The notes under the pieces: model-generated
Database searches by the model: none
Told to the model about the DNA's origin: nothing
The model's input: only the letters and a program-made list of their open reading frames with translations
Position numbers and translations under genes: made by a program
Origin: Tepidiforma flava
GTDB lineage: Bacteria > Chloroflexota > Dehalococcoidia > Tepidiformales > Tepidiformaceae
Length of the DNA: 64,000 nt
Assembly: GCF_027594505.1 (NCBI RefSeq)
Contig: NZ_CP115149.1
Coordinates: 248,001 to 312,000 of the forward strand
Direction of reading: 5' to 3'
Shown: piece by piece, positions 36,234 through 45,108 of the stretch
Numbering within the stretch: position 1 is the stretch's first letter
Layout: the number at the start of each line of letters is the position of its first letter

Positions 36234-37223
36234 ATGGCTGAGAAGCGGATTCTCGTGGTCGGCGCCGGGACGATGGGCACCGCGCTGGCGCGGATGCTGG
36301 CAGAGGGCCGCGCGCCGGGCGTCGCCCCGGCGGGGGTGGTGGACATCGACGGGGCGCGGGCGCTGGAGCTGGCGAACGCCGCGGGGACGCGGGCGTTCGG
36401 CGACATCTCGACGGCGGTGCGGGAGACGCTGCCCGACGCCGCCTACGTGGCGACGCCGGACGCGCAGCACCGGGCGCCGGTGGAGGAGCTGGCGGGGCTC
36501 GGCATCCCCGTGCTGGTCGAGAAGCCGCTGGCGCCGACCGCGGAGGATGCCGAGGCGATGGCGGAGGCGGTCCGCCGGGCGGGCGTCCACGCGGAGGTGA
36601 ACTGGCTCCAGCGGTGGAACCCGCCGTTCGCGGAGGCCGCGCGCGCCATCAGCGCGGGCGAGCTGGGGGAAGTCCGGCTGTTCAACGGGCGGCTGAACCA
36701 CCTGGTTTCGTCGCCGCGGGAGCGGCTGCACTGGAGCGGAGGGACGACACCGGCGTGGTACCTGATGTCGCACCTGTTCGACCTCGCGCTCTGGCTGGGG
36801 CGGAAGCGGGCGGTGAGCGTCTACGCGCTGGGCGGCCGCGGCGAACTCGCGGGGCGCGGCATCGAGACGTATGACTGGGTGCACGCCATCGTGCGGTATG
36901 CCGACGGGGCGGACGGGGTATTCGAAGCGTGCTGGATTCTGCCGGACAGCTGGCCGGCGGCAAGCGACCTCGCGCTGCGGGTGGTGGGGACGCGCGGCGC
37001 GGCCGACATCGACGGCGGGCAGCAGGGGCTGGCGCTGGCGTCGGAGCGGTACCGGTACCCGGCGGTATTGCAGTGGGCACCGCAGCGGCTGGCGGCCTTC
37101 CTGCGGGCCGCGGAAGGACGGACCAGCACGGGGGCGAGTTTCGAGGATGGCGTCGCCGTGACGAAGCTGCTGGTGGCCCTGCACCGGAGCCTCGAGTCCG
37201 GCGCCGTCGAGCGGGTCGAATGA
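36234..37223 (+). CDS. Gfo/Idh/MocA family oxidoreductase
   Basis: NAD(P)-dependent sugar- or cyclitol-type dehydrogenase of about 329 aa, intact in one frame. The Rossmann domain has ILVVGAGTMGTALARML, and the conserved VLVEKPLAPTAEDA contains the EKP motif near residue 98. The C-terminal alpha/beta domain has WSGGTTPAWYLMSHLFDLAL, which has the G-x-x-x-D-x-x-x-H-x-x-D layout only in part (SHLFDLA). The stop overlaps mazG as ATGA. The substrate is unknown. Confidence 0.86.
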   Translation: MAEKRILVVGAGTMGTALARMLAEGRAPGVAPAGVVDIDGARALELANAAGTRAFGDISTAVRETLPDAAYVATPDAQHRAPVEELAGLGIPVLVEKPLAPTAEDAEAMAEAVRRAGVHAEVNWLQRWNPPFAEAARAISAGELGEVRLFNGRLNHLVSSPRERLHWSGGTTPAWYLMSHLFDLALWLGRKRAVSVYALGGRGELAGRGIETYDWVHAIVRYADGADGVFEACWILPDSWPAASDLALRVVGTRGAADIDGGQQGLALASERYRYPAVLQWAPQRLAAFLRAAEGRTSTGASFEDGVAVTKLLVALHRSLESGAVERVE

Positions 37224-38656
37224 CGGCCGGGCAGGACGGCGTACGGATTCACGTCGTCGGCCTCGGGCCGGGCGACCCGGGGCTGCTGACGCAGGCGACG
37301 GCAGCGCTGCTCGCCTCGGGCCTGCCGGTCATCCTGCGGACGCGGCACCACCCGACGGTGGCGGGGCTGGCGTTCGGGGGCCGGTGAGCGACTGCGACGA
37401 CCTGTACGGGGCGGCGGAGCGGTTCGACGAGGTGTACCGGGCAGCGGCGGAGCGCGTGCTCACGGCCGCAGGGCCGGGGCCGGTCGTCTACGCGGTGCCC
37501 GGCCACCCGCTCGTGGCAGAGCGGAGCGTCGCCGAGCTGCTGCGGCTGGCGGCGGAGCGCGGCCTCGCCGTGCGGGTCTACCCGGGCGTCAGTTTTGCGG
37601 ACGTCGCGCTTGCGCGGCTCGGCATCGACGGGGGCAACGTGCAGGTGTGCGACGCGGAGGACTTGCGCATCGACACGTGGCGGCCGGCGATCATCGGGCA
37701 GGTCTACCGGCGCGAGGTGGCCTCGGAGCTGAAGCTGCGGCTGCTGGAGTGGTACCCGGCGGACCACCCGGTGCGGGTGCTGCGGCGGCTCGGGACGGCC
37801 GACGAGCGGGTCGAAGCGATGGAGCTGCGGGCACTCGACCACGGGCCGTTCGGGTACCTCGATGCGGTGTACGTGCCGCCGCTGGCGCCGCTGGAGGACG
37901 TGCGCCGATTCGACGGGCTGGAGTACGTCGTTCGGCGGCTGAATGGCCCCGAGGGCTGCCCGTGGGACCGGGAGCAGACGCACGCGACGCTGCGGCCGCA
38001 CCTGCTCGAAGAAGCGTACGAGGCGCTCGAAGCGATCGACCGGGGCGACCCGGCCGCGCTGGAGGAGGAGCTGGGCGACCTGCTGCTGCAGGTGCTGATG
38101 CACGCGGCGGTTGCGGAGCGGGAGGGGACGTTCCAGCTCGGCGACGTGGTGGAGCGCATCGCCCGGAAGCTGATCCGGCGGCACCCGCACGTCTTCGGCG
38201 GAGCGGTGGCGGAGACGGCGGAGGAGGTGTACCGGAACTGGGAGGCGCTGAAGCAGCAGGAAAAGCCGCGGACCTCGATTCTCGATGGGGTGCCGCGGAC
38301 GCTGCCGGCCCTCGCGGCGTCGCAGGCGATCCAGGGCGGGCGCGGCGGGTCGGCTTCGACTGGCCGGACGTCGAGGGGCCGCTCGAGAAGCTGGCGGAGG
38401 AGGTCGGCGAGCTGGCACGGGCCGGGGCAGGGCCGGAGCGGGAGGGCGAGTTCGGCGACGTGCTGTTCACGCTGGTGAACATCGCCGACCGGCTGGGTGT
38501 CGATGCGGAACAGGCGCTCAGGGGGCGAACGAGAAGTTCCGGCGGCGCTTCGGCGAGGTGGAGCGGCTGGCGAAGGAGCGGGCGCTGGACCTGCGCGAGC
38601 TGGACCTCGAGGCGCTGGACCGGCTCTGGGATGAGGCGAAGGCCGCCGAAGGGTGA
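37220..38656 (+). CDS. mazG: tetrapyrrole-methylase-like / MazG pyrophosphohydrolase fusion (frameshifted)
   Basis: Protein of about 479 aa with the layout of Bacillus YabN. Residues 1-220 are an SAM-dependent tetrapyrrole methylase-like domain (IHVVGLGPGDPGLLTQAT, VVYAVPGHPLVAE). Residues 235 to the end carry two MazG parts (LNGPEGCPWDREQTHATLRP, EEAYEALEAID, EEELGDLLLQV; then KLAEEVGELA and GEFGDVLFTLVNIA) that hydrolyse non-canonical NTPs. Frame changes are near 37380 (G6 as G5), 38340 and 38525 (G6 as G5). The start overlaps the upstream oxidoreductase. Confidence 0.9.
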
Positions 38657-38722
38657 TTGAGAAGGCCCGCAGAGGCGCGTAGGCTGGTGTGTTGCAATCA
38701 GCAACCCTCGCGGAGGACGCAC

Positions 38723-39364
38723 GTGACACAGGCGAAGGAATCGGTCATCACGCTGGAGCGCTTCAAGCAGGGGAAGACGTTCCAGAAGTACCTCGATTCG
38801 GGCATTCGGAACCGCGAGCTGTTCGTGGAGAACTACGAGGGCACGAAGCTGACCGCGGAGCAGGAGGCGGCGCTGAAGGAGCTGGCGGCGCGGCCGAACG
38901 GGCCGCACCACATCGTCGTCATCGGCGAGGACTGGTGCCCGGACGTCTACCGCGGCACGGGCGTGGCCCAGCGGATGGCCGAGGCGATGGGCGCCGAGCT
39001 CCGGTTCTTCGAGCGCGACCAGAACAAGGACATGATGGCGGAGTACCTGAAGGACGGGGAGTTCGAGTCCATCCCGGTGTTCATCTTTTATGACAAAGAC
39101 CACCGGGAGATTGCGCACTTCATCGAACGGCCGCAGCTGGCGAACGAGCAGCTCCACCTCGCGCAGCAGGCGCTGGGCGACATTTCGCCGGCGGGCATTG
39201 CGAAGCAGCTCGGCCACGAACCCTCGGAGGAAGAGATGAAGGCGGCGCGGGCGGCGGCGCGGGAGCGGTACCTCGCGTGGCAGAAGGGCGAGACGTGGGC
39301 CAACTGGCGGGTTGCGACGGTCGACGAGTGCATCGCGCTGCTGCGTTCGAAGCTGGCCGGCTGA
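38723..39364 (+). CDS. thioredoxin-fold protein with single active-site Cys
   Basis: A 213-aa intact protein. GTG 38723 is chosen because GGAGGA at 38712-38717 precedes it at ideal distance. The thioredoxin-like core has IVVIGEDWCPDVYRG, where the usual second Cys of WCPxC is replaced (CPDVY), and the cis-Pro loop ESIPVFIFY. A C-terminal helical part follows (LGHEPSEEEMKAARAAARER). With one Cys it could act as a monothiol or be redox-inactive. It is monocistronic between mazG and a small membrane protein. Confidence 0.83.
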   Translation: MTQAKESVITLERFKQGKTFQKYLDSGIRNRELFVENYEGTKLTAEQEAALKELAARPNGPHHIVVIGEDWCPDVYRGTGVAQRMAEAMGAELRFFERDQNKDMMAEYLKDGEFESIPVFIFYDKDHREIAHFIERPQLANEQLHLAQQALGDISPAGIAKQLGHEPSEEEMKAARAAARERYLAWQKGETWANWRVATVDECIALLRSKLAG

Positions 39365-39430
39365 TGCTGCCGCGAACCGGGGGCCTCGCCGTCACTTGAT
39401 CGGCGGGGCTCCCCGGCGTGGAATGCACCG

Positions 39431-39795
39431 GTGACCGGGACGGGGCGGGAGATGCGGACGGGCGGCGGACGTGGCCTGCTGGCCATCGTGCTGCTCGCGC
39501 TGCTGCTCGTGGGCTACGTGGCGGCGATGCGCGCGACGCTCGGGGTTTCCGAGGTGCACAGCGACCGCGATGCGGCAGAGCGGGACACGGTGTATCTCGT
39601 GCTGCACGGGGGCTGCTGGCGATCGGGGCGGTTGCGGGGTTTGCGGCCGGCAAGTGGATCAACGGGCTCGGGGTCGCGTTCGCGGTCCTGTTCGTGGTGG
39701 TGCTGGCGGTGGCGATGGTCGCGATCCAGGTGGCGTCCTTCGAGCTTGCGTGCGCAGGCGGACAGAACGGGCTGATTCGCCACTGGCACTGCTGA
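39431..39795 (+). CDS. small membrane protein, about 121 aa (frameshifted)
   Basis: Unrecognised. From GTG 39431 (or ATG 39452) it has a first transmembrane helix GLLAIVLLALLLVGYVAAM, then a short charged loop (HSDRDAAERD). After a slip near 39605 there is a second helix (GLLAIGAVAGFAAGKW) and a third (AFAVLFVVVLAVAMVAIQVA), with tail LACAGGQNGLIRHWHC. The three-helix pattern across the slip supports one gene. Confidence 0.6.
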
Positions 39796-39863
39796 GGAGG
39801 CGAATCCGGGAGTTCGCCGGTGCGGACGCGGGGTTTGCGGCCGATGAAGCGAGGTGAAACCTC

Positions 39864-39924
39864 TTGCTCCGCAGGGTCGCGGGCGGTAGGGTTTCGCGCA
39901 GGCGCCGGGGCTACCGACCGGTAG
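39864..39924 (+). promoter_or_regulatory. promoter and inverted repeat upstream of the alpha/beta hydrolase gene
   Basis: TTGCTC (39864-39869), a 17-nt spacer and TAGGGT (39887-39892) form a plausible sigma-70 promoter. About 20 nt downstream lies an inverted repeat with arms CTACCG (39911-39916) and CGGTAG (39919-39924). It is placed where a repressor could block elongation. Confidence 0.4.
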
Positions 39925-39950
39925 AACGCCAGTGCCCAGAAGGGGAGGCG

Positions 39951-40723
39951 ATGAGCCAGGCGGCCTACTCCATCGACCCGTTCGCTGAGGATGCGTCGCT
40001 CATCCCGGCGGCGACACCGATCTGGCGCGAGGCGATGTTCCCGCTGGAGTGGCTGGCGCTGCGGGCATCGCCGGTGTACTGGGGCTTCGGCGTGCCGCAC
40101 GGCGATGGGGAGCCGGTGGTGGTGGTGCCGGGGTTCCTCGCGAGCGACGTTTCGCTGGTGGAGCTGTACTGGTGGCTGGCGCGGATCGGCTACCGGCCGT
40201 ACTTCTCGAACATCGGGCGGAACGTGGACTGCCCGGACCACATCACGGGCCGGCTGCTGGAGACGGTGCGCCGCGCGCGGAAGGAAACAGGGCAGCGGGT
40301 GCGGCTCGTGGGGCACAGCCTCGGCGGGATGCTGAGCCGGAACCTCGCGCTGGAGCACCCGGACGAGGTGGCGATGGTCATCACGCTCGGGTCGCCGTTC
40401 CGGGACGCGGTGCGGGCGCACCCGGTGCTCATCTCGGCGGCGGCGACGCTGCGGGAGCATGGCGGGACGGGCCTCGCGAAGAACGTGCGGCCGGCTTGCT
40501 TCAGCGGGCACTGCATGTGCACGTTCGTGAAGAACATGCTGGCGCCCGAGGACTGGGAAGTGCCGCGGTACGCGGTCTACTCCGCCGCGACGGCGTGGTG
40601 GAGTGGGAGAGCTGCATCGAGGAGGACCCGGCGCTGAACGACGAGGTGCACTCGAGCCATCTCGGGATGGTGGTGCACGCCGGCACGTACCGGGTCATCG
40701 CGCGGCGGCTTCGGATGGCCTGA
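39951..40723 (+). CDS. alpha/beta hydrolase, lipase-like (frameshifted)
   Basis: Alpha/beta hydrolase of about 257 aa. The start ATG 39951 is preceded by GGGGAGG. The oxyanion-region VVVVPGFLASDVSLVELYWW is followed by the nucleophile elbow LVGHSLGGMLSRNLA, then a Cys-rich stretch ACFSGHCMC. The C-terminal HSSHLGMVVHAGTY contains the probable His. One frame change is near 40600. It sits beside the PHA genes, so a role as thioesterase, lipase or PHA-related esterase is possible but not shown. Confidence 0.78.
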
Positions 40724-40750
40724 ATCCGGCAGGCTGGCGGATTGGACAGG

Positions 40751-40777
40751 AACGGCCCGGGCGATGCCCGGGCCGTT
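40751..40777. terminator. bidirectional hairpin between convergent genes
   Basis: A perfect 12-bp stem (AACGGCCCGGGC at 40751-40762 with its complement at 40766-40777) has a 3-nt loop. It lies between the hydrolase stop (40723) and the phasin stop (40802). There is no T-tract on the plus strand. Confidence 0.7.
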
Positions 40778-40801
40778 GCGCTGGGGCTGCGGGACGGAGC
40801 G

Positions 40802-41278
40802 TCAGGCGGTGGCCGCCTTCTCCTTCTTCTGCTTCGCAGCGGGGGCCTGGAAGGCCTCGAGGCTCTTCTTCATGACCTCAGCGAAGGGGTTGGCGCCGGC
40901 CCACTGGCGGGCGACTTCGACGGCGGCAGCGGCGGTTTCGCGGTTCGCCTCGGCGAGCTTCTGGATGAGTTCGCGGGCGTCGGCGCCGGAGGCGAGGGCC
41001 TCCTGATAGGCAGCCTGGGTGAAGGCGAGGGCGCGGCCCTGGGCGGCCGTCGTGGCTTCGAGGAGGGCGGCGTAGAACTGGCCGAGGTCGCCGGGTTCAG
41101 CAGCGAGCTTCTTGCCGAGCTGGAGGGCATCCCGCTGGCCGGCGACGACGTCGGCGGCGAACTGGCGGGTGACCTTGATGCCGCGCTCGTTGGCTTTTTC
41201 GATGGCGTCGACGAGGAGGTCGTAGCCCTCGATGAGGGCGTCGTAGTACTTCTGGACGGTTTCGGCGGTGGCGGTCAT
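40802..41278 (-). CDS. phasin family protein
   Basis: A 158-aa protein, intact in one frame. It is almost entirely helical and amphipathic (YYDALIEGYDLLVDAIEKAN, LLEATTAAQGRALAFTQAAY) with a Lys/Ala-rich tail (AAKQKKEKAATA), as in phasins that coat polyhydroxyalkanoate granules. AAAGGA precedes ATG 41278. It is divergent from the PhaQ-like regulator and the PHA synthase genes. Its promoter carries an inverted repeat, suggesting repression by the neighbouring regulator. Confidence 0.85.
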   Translation of the reverse strand: MTATAETVQKYYDALIEGYDLLVDAIEKANERGIKVTRQFAADVVAGQRDALQLGKKLAAEPGDLGQFYAALLEATTAAQGRALAFTQAAYQEALASGADARELIQKLAEANRETAAAAVEVARQWAGANPFAEVMKKSLEAFQAPAAKQKKEKAATA

Positions 41279-41309
41279 GGCGTGGTCCTTTCGTGGGCTG
41301 CAGCCCGTT

Positions 41310-41347
41310 GCTATCTGCAAGGTACAGATAGCTGCGGCGCTTGTCAA
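41310..41347 (-). promoter_or_regulatory. phasin promoter with palindromic operator
   Basis: On the minus strand TTGACA (41342-41347), 17 nt, then TACCTT (41319-41324). An inverted repeat with perfect 8-nt arms, GCTATCTG (41310-41317) and CAGATAGC (41325-41332), spaced by 7 nt, straddles the -10 box. It is a good candidate for a repressor site. Confidence 0.7.
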
Positions 41348-41377
41348 CGCTCTGCCGGTATGTGCATACTGCACGTA
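41341..41377 (+). promoter_or_regulatory. promoter and dyad upstream of the PhaQ-like gene
   Basis: Plus-strand TTGTCA (41341-41346), an 18-nt spacer and CATACT (41365-41370). A dyad with arms GTGCA (41362-41366) and TGCAC (41370-41374) and further symmetry out to 41359 and 41377 overlaps the -10. This would allow autoregulation. Transcription would start only a few bases before ATG 41381. Confidence 0.55.
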
Positions 41378-41380
41378 GCG

Positions 41381-41863
41381 ATGGGAAAGAAGAAATCCGC
41401 GACACCGAACGAGAGAACGAACGGGGCGGCCCCGGCCGCCGGCGCCAGCGGCCGGAACGGCCGCGATGGGGAGCAGGAGGCGGCGCCGCAGCCGCGGCTC
41501 CACGGGGAGATGCTTTCGACGACGCTGCTGGCGTTTCTGCGGGGCTGGAACGCGTACGGCTACGAGCTGACGCAGCGGCTGGCGCAGGCCGGGCTGCCGC
41601 AATCGGACAGCGGGACGGTCTACCGGACGCTGCGGCAGCTGGAGCGCTCGGGCCTGGTGTCCTCCTTCTGGGACACGTCGGAGAGCGGGCCGGCGCGCCG
41701 GATGTACAGCCTGACGGCCGCGGGGGAGGCGTTCCTCAGCGGCTGGATCGATATCCTCGAGCGGTACCAGCAGGTGCTGCGGCAGGCGGCGGAGGGCTTC
41801 CGGGCGTTTGCCGGCGAGCCGCGCGAAGACAGGAACGGCGACGACAGCCAGGCGCGGGGCTGA
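41381..41863 (+). CDS. PadR-family, PhaQ-like transcriptional regulator
   Basis: A 160-aa protein, intact in one frame. A basic low-complexity N-terminus (residues 1-45) is followed by a PadR winged-helix domain (LSTTLLAFLRGWNAYGYELT, GTVYRTLRQLERSGLVSSFW, RRMYSLTAAGEAFL). PhaQ of Bacillus megaterium is a PadR-type repressor of phasin and itself that is released by PHB. The gene order here (divergent phasin, downstream PHA synthase subunit and phaC) fits that role. ATG 41381 is used; ATG 41360 in frame would overlap the -10 box. Confidence 0.82.
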   Translation: MGKKKSATPNERTNGAAPAAGASGRNGRDGEQEAAPQPRLHGEMLSTTLLAFLRGWNAYGYELTQRLAQAGLPQSDSGTVYRTLRQLERSGLVSSFWDTSESGPARRMYSLTAAGEAFLSGWIDILERYQQVLRQAAEGFRAFAGEPREDRNGDDSQARG

Positions 41864-41893
41864 ACGCATTTCGACACCCCGGGAGGGCAGCAA

Positions 41894-42283
41894 ATGGCCG
41901 AGAAGCAGCAGACGATGGACCCGCTGGCGATGTGGCGGGAGTGGGTGGCGCAATCGGAGCGCCAGTGGAACGCGTTCCTGAACCAGGCGATGGCAACCGA
42001 CGAGTTCAGCAAGGCGATGGGGCGGTTCATGGACTTCTACCTGAATCTGCAGAAGGGCATGAACGAGACGATGGGCCGCTACCTGCAGCTGGTGAACATG
42101 CCGAGCCGGCAGGAGGTGCTGGCGCTGGGCGAGCGGCTGAGCGCCATCGAGGAGCGGCTGGGGCGGATCGAGGGGATGCTGGCGAAGCAGGCGCCGGCAG
42201 CCGGTCCGGCCGCCCAGGACAATGGCGCTGTGCCGGTGAAGCGCCCGCCGCGGACGAAGAAGCCCCCGACGGCGGAGAAGTAG
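41894..42283 (+). CDS. PhaE/PhaR-like PHA synthase accessory subunit
   Basis: A 129-aa protein, intact in one frame, with GGAGG before ATG 41894. DPLAMWREWVAQSERQWNAF resembles the start of class III/IV PHA synthase partner subunits. The middle (YLQLVNMPSRQEVLALGERL) followed by a coiled coil (SAIEERLGRIEGMLA) matches the PhaE-type C-terminal pattern, ending in a basic Pro/Lys tail. Its position directly upstream of phaC supports a subunit role. Confidence 0.82.
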   Translation: MAEKQQTMDPLAMWREWVAQSERQWNAFLNQAMATDEFSKAMGRFMDFYLNLQKGMNETMGRYLQLVNMPSRQEVLALGERLSAIEERLGRIEGMLAKQAPAAGPAAQDNGAVPVKRPPRTKKPPTAEK

Positions 42284-42409
42284 CGCCGGCAGGAACGCGC
42301 TGCCCGTGACGCAGATTTAATTGACGTTTCGCAAAGTTGTCATGGTTCGCCGCATGCGCGGGAGTACACTTCCGCGCACGCTGCTGCATGCCCGTGAGGA
42401 GGGTGTTCG

Positions 42410-43485
42410 ATGACAGCTCCGGCAGGCGACGCTTCGCTCGAAGCCCGGGTGCGCATGGAGATCGAGCGGGCGATCCAGCGGAGCATCAAGGGGCTCGAAT
42501 ACATCTCGACCGGCGACCCGGCGGTAGGGTTGACGCCGAAGGACGTCATCCACAGCCGGGGGACGCTGAAGCTGTACCACTACCGGCCGCAAGCGGACGA
42601 GGTGTACCGGGTGCCGGTGATGCTCGTGATGTCGCTCGTGAGCAAGCCGTACATCCCGGACCTCGCGCCGGGGCAGAGCCTCGTCGAATTCCTCGTGAAG
42701 CGGGGGTTCGACGTCTACATGATCGACTGGGGGTGCCGCGGCCGGAGGATGCGCGGCTGCGGCTCGAAGACTACGTGCTCGACTTCATCCCGGACTGTGT
42801 GGAGCGGGTGCTCGAGGACTCGGGCGAGCGCGAGATTTCGCTCGTCGGCTACTGCATGGGCGGGCAGCTTTCGACGATGTACGCCGCGCTCCATACCGAC
42901 GGGCCGCTGAAGAACCTCGCCTGTTTCACGACGCCGGTCGACTCGGACGGGATGGTGCTGTTCAAGCGGTGGCTGGACCCGCGGTACTTCGACGTGGACC
43001 GGGTGGTGGACACGCTGGGGAACGTGCCGCCGGAGCTGATCTACGCGTCGTTCGACATGCTGAAGCCGGCGCAGCGGGTGGCGAAGAACATCCAGCTCTG
43101 GGACAACCTGTGGAACGACGACTTCGTGCGGTCGTACCGGCTGTTCGAGCGGTGGGCGGCGGACCAGATCCCGTTCCCGGGTGAGTGCTTCCGGCAGTTC
43201 ACGAAGCAGTTCATGTGGGAGAACCGGATGGTGAGGAACGAGCTGGAGGTCGGCGGGCGGCGGGTGGACCTCGGCGCGATCACCGTGCCGTTCCTGCACG
43301 TGGTGGCGGAGCACGACCACATCGTGCCGTACGATTCGGCGCGGGCGCTGGTGCCGCTCATCGGGAGCGAGGACAAGCGGGAAGTGATGCTGAAGGGCGG
43401 GCACGTGAGCCTTGTGGCCGGGGGCAACGCCATCTATCGTCTGTGGCCACAGCTCGAATCCTGGCTCGCGGAGCGTTCGGTATGA
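42410..43485 (+). CDS. phaC: poly(3-hydroxyalkanoate) synthase, class III/IV PhaC (frameshifted)
   Basis: Polymerises 3-hydroxyacyl-CoA into PHA. About 358 aa, the short class III/IV length. The lipase-like box is GYCMGG with the catalytic Cys. The Asp and His of the triad lie in VVAEHDHIVP and KGGHVSLVAG. FDVYMIDWG near residue 105 precedes a slip near 42733, where a G6 run reads as G5. The start ATG 42410 follows GGAGGG. Its stop overlaps the GNAT gene as ATGA. Confidence 0.94.
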
Positions 43486-44082
43486 CGGTCGAAACGGTTC
43501 GAACCTACCCGGTCCACCACGATATCGGGGGCAGCGGGTGACGCTCCGGCCGATGGGGGCCGCCGACCGCGAGGCGGTGCTCGCCTTCGCGCGGAAGCTG
43601 CCCGAGCACGACCTGCTCTTCCTGCGCCGCGACATCACCCAGCCGGAGGCGGTCGACGACTGGGTCGACGAGATCGAACGCGGCGAGATTTTGACGATCC
43701 TTGCGGAAGCGGGCGGCGAGGTAGCAGGGTATGCGACGATTCACCGGAATTCGCTGCGGTGGACGGCGCACGTGGCCGAACTGCGGGTGACGGTGGCGGA
43801 GAGCTGGCGGGGAAGGGCCTCGGCCGGCTGCTGACGCAGGAGGCGTTCGCGAACGCGCTCGGCCTCGGCATCGAGAAGATGATCGCCCAGATGACGCTCG
43901 ACCAGAAAGGGGCGATTGCGACGTTCGAGGGGCTCGGTTTCCGGCCTGAAGCGCTCCTGCGGGACCAGGTGAAGGACCGGGACGGGAACAAGCACGACCT
44001 CCTCGTGCTGAGCCACGACGTCGCGCGGTTCGAAGCGGTGCGTTCGGCGTACGGGGTCGCGGAGGCGCTGGGCGGGGGATGA
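43482..44082 (+). CDS. GNAT family acetyltransferase (frameshifted)
   Basis: N-acetyltransferase of about 200 aa. VTLRPMGAADREAVLAFARK opens the fold. VAGYATIHRNSLRWTAHVAE and GKGLGRLLTQEAFANA give the acetyl-CoA loop, with FEGLGFRPEALL at the end. The start ATG 43482 overlaps phaC. Slips are near 43535 (G6 as G5) and 43812. Translational coupling to phaC is notable, but the substrate is unknown. Confidence 0.83.
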
Positions 44083-44123
44083 CGGGCCCGGGCGGCTTAC
44101 ACCGGCGGCCCCGGGCAGCCGGG

Positions 44124-44129
44124 TAGGCT
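44124..44129 (+). promoter_or_regulatory. -10 box of the carotenoid operon
   Basis: TAGGCT ends 7 nt before the crtB ATG (44137). There is no good -35 at normal distance (TTACAC at 44097-44102, 21-nt spacer). It predicts a leaderless operon mRNA. Confidence 0.4.
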
Positions 44130-44136
44130 GAGGAAC

Positions 44137-45108
44137 ATGGACGCCGACAGCCAGCCCGGAGAACGGCTCGCGCCCTGGGAAAGCGAGCTGCTCGCGATAG
44201 CGCAGGGCTCCGGGGCCGCTGCCCCTCACCGGAACGGGGCCGCGCCGGCAGCCGGGCCGGGGATTTCGCCTGCTGCGATGCGATCACGAAAGCGCACAGC
44301 CGGACGTTCTACGCGGCGACCCGGCTGCTGCCTGCGGCGAAGCGGCGGGCGGTGCGCGCCCTCTACGCGTTCTGCCGGGTGGCGGACGACATCGTCGATG
44401 AGCCGGGCGAGGACCGGGAGGCGCGGCTTCGCGCCTGGGGCGCGGCGGGCACCGGCGAGGCCCGCGCTGACGGCGAGCCGGTGCTCCGGGCGTGGGCGGC
44501 CACGCGCGAGGCCTACGGCATTCCGCCGCACCTGCCCGCGCAGCTGGTGGAGGCGCTGGCGGACGACTTGCGGCACCAGGGCTTCGACGACTTCCCGGCG
44601 CTGGCGCGGTACTGCTACGGGGTCGCTTCGACGGTCGGACTGATGTCGATGCGGATCATCGGGAGCCGGGGCGACCCGGCGCTGTACGCGATCCGGCTCG
44701 GCGTGGCGATGCAGCTGACGAACGTGCTGCGCGACGTGGCGGAGGACTGGCGGAACGGGCGGGTCTATCTGCCGCGGGATGAGATGGCGCGGTTCGGGGT
44801 CAGCGAGGGGCACCTCGCGGAGGGGCTGGTCGACGAGCGGTGGCGGGCCTTCATGCAGTTCCAGGTGGCGCGGGCGCGGGCGCTGTACGCCGGCGCGCGG
44901 CCGGGGTTGGCCTGCTCAACCGGGACGGCCGGCTGGCCGTGACGGCAGCGCTGGAACTGTACTCGCGCATCCTCGACGACATCGAACGGCGCGGCTACGA
45001 CGTCTTCAGCGGGCGGGCGACGGTTCCGGGCTGGCGCCGCGCGGCGCCGCTGCCGCTGGCGGCGTGGCGGGCGTTCCGGCGCCGGCGGCAGCGGGGGAGG
45101 GCGCGTGA
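44137..45108 (+). CDS. crtB: phytoene/squalene synthase (frameshifted)
   Basis: Head-to-head condensation of two prenyl diphosphates, most likely GGPP to phytoene. About 323 aa. TFYAATRLLPAAKRRAVRAL is followed by the first Asp-rich motif VADDIVDEPGED and the second, LRDVAEDWRNGRVYLP. GVGLLNRDGRLAVTAALELY lies near the end. Slips are near 44268, 44905 and 45095. It heads the operon and its stop overlaps crtI as GTGA. The adjacent crtI makes phytoene rather than squalene synthesis the likely role. Confidence 0.92.
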
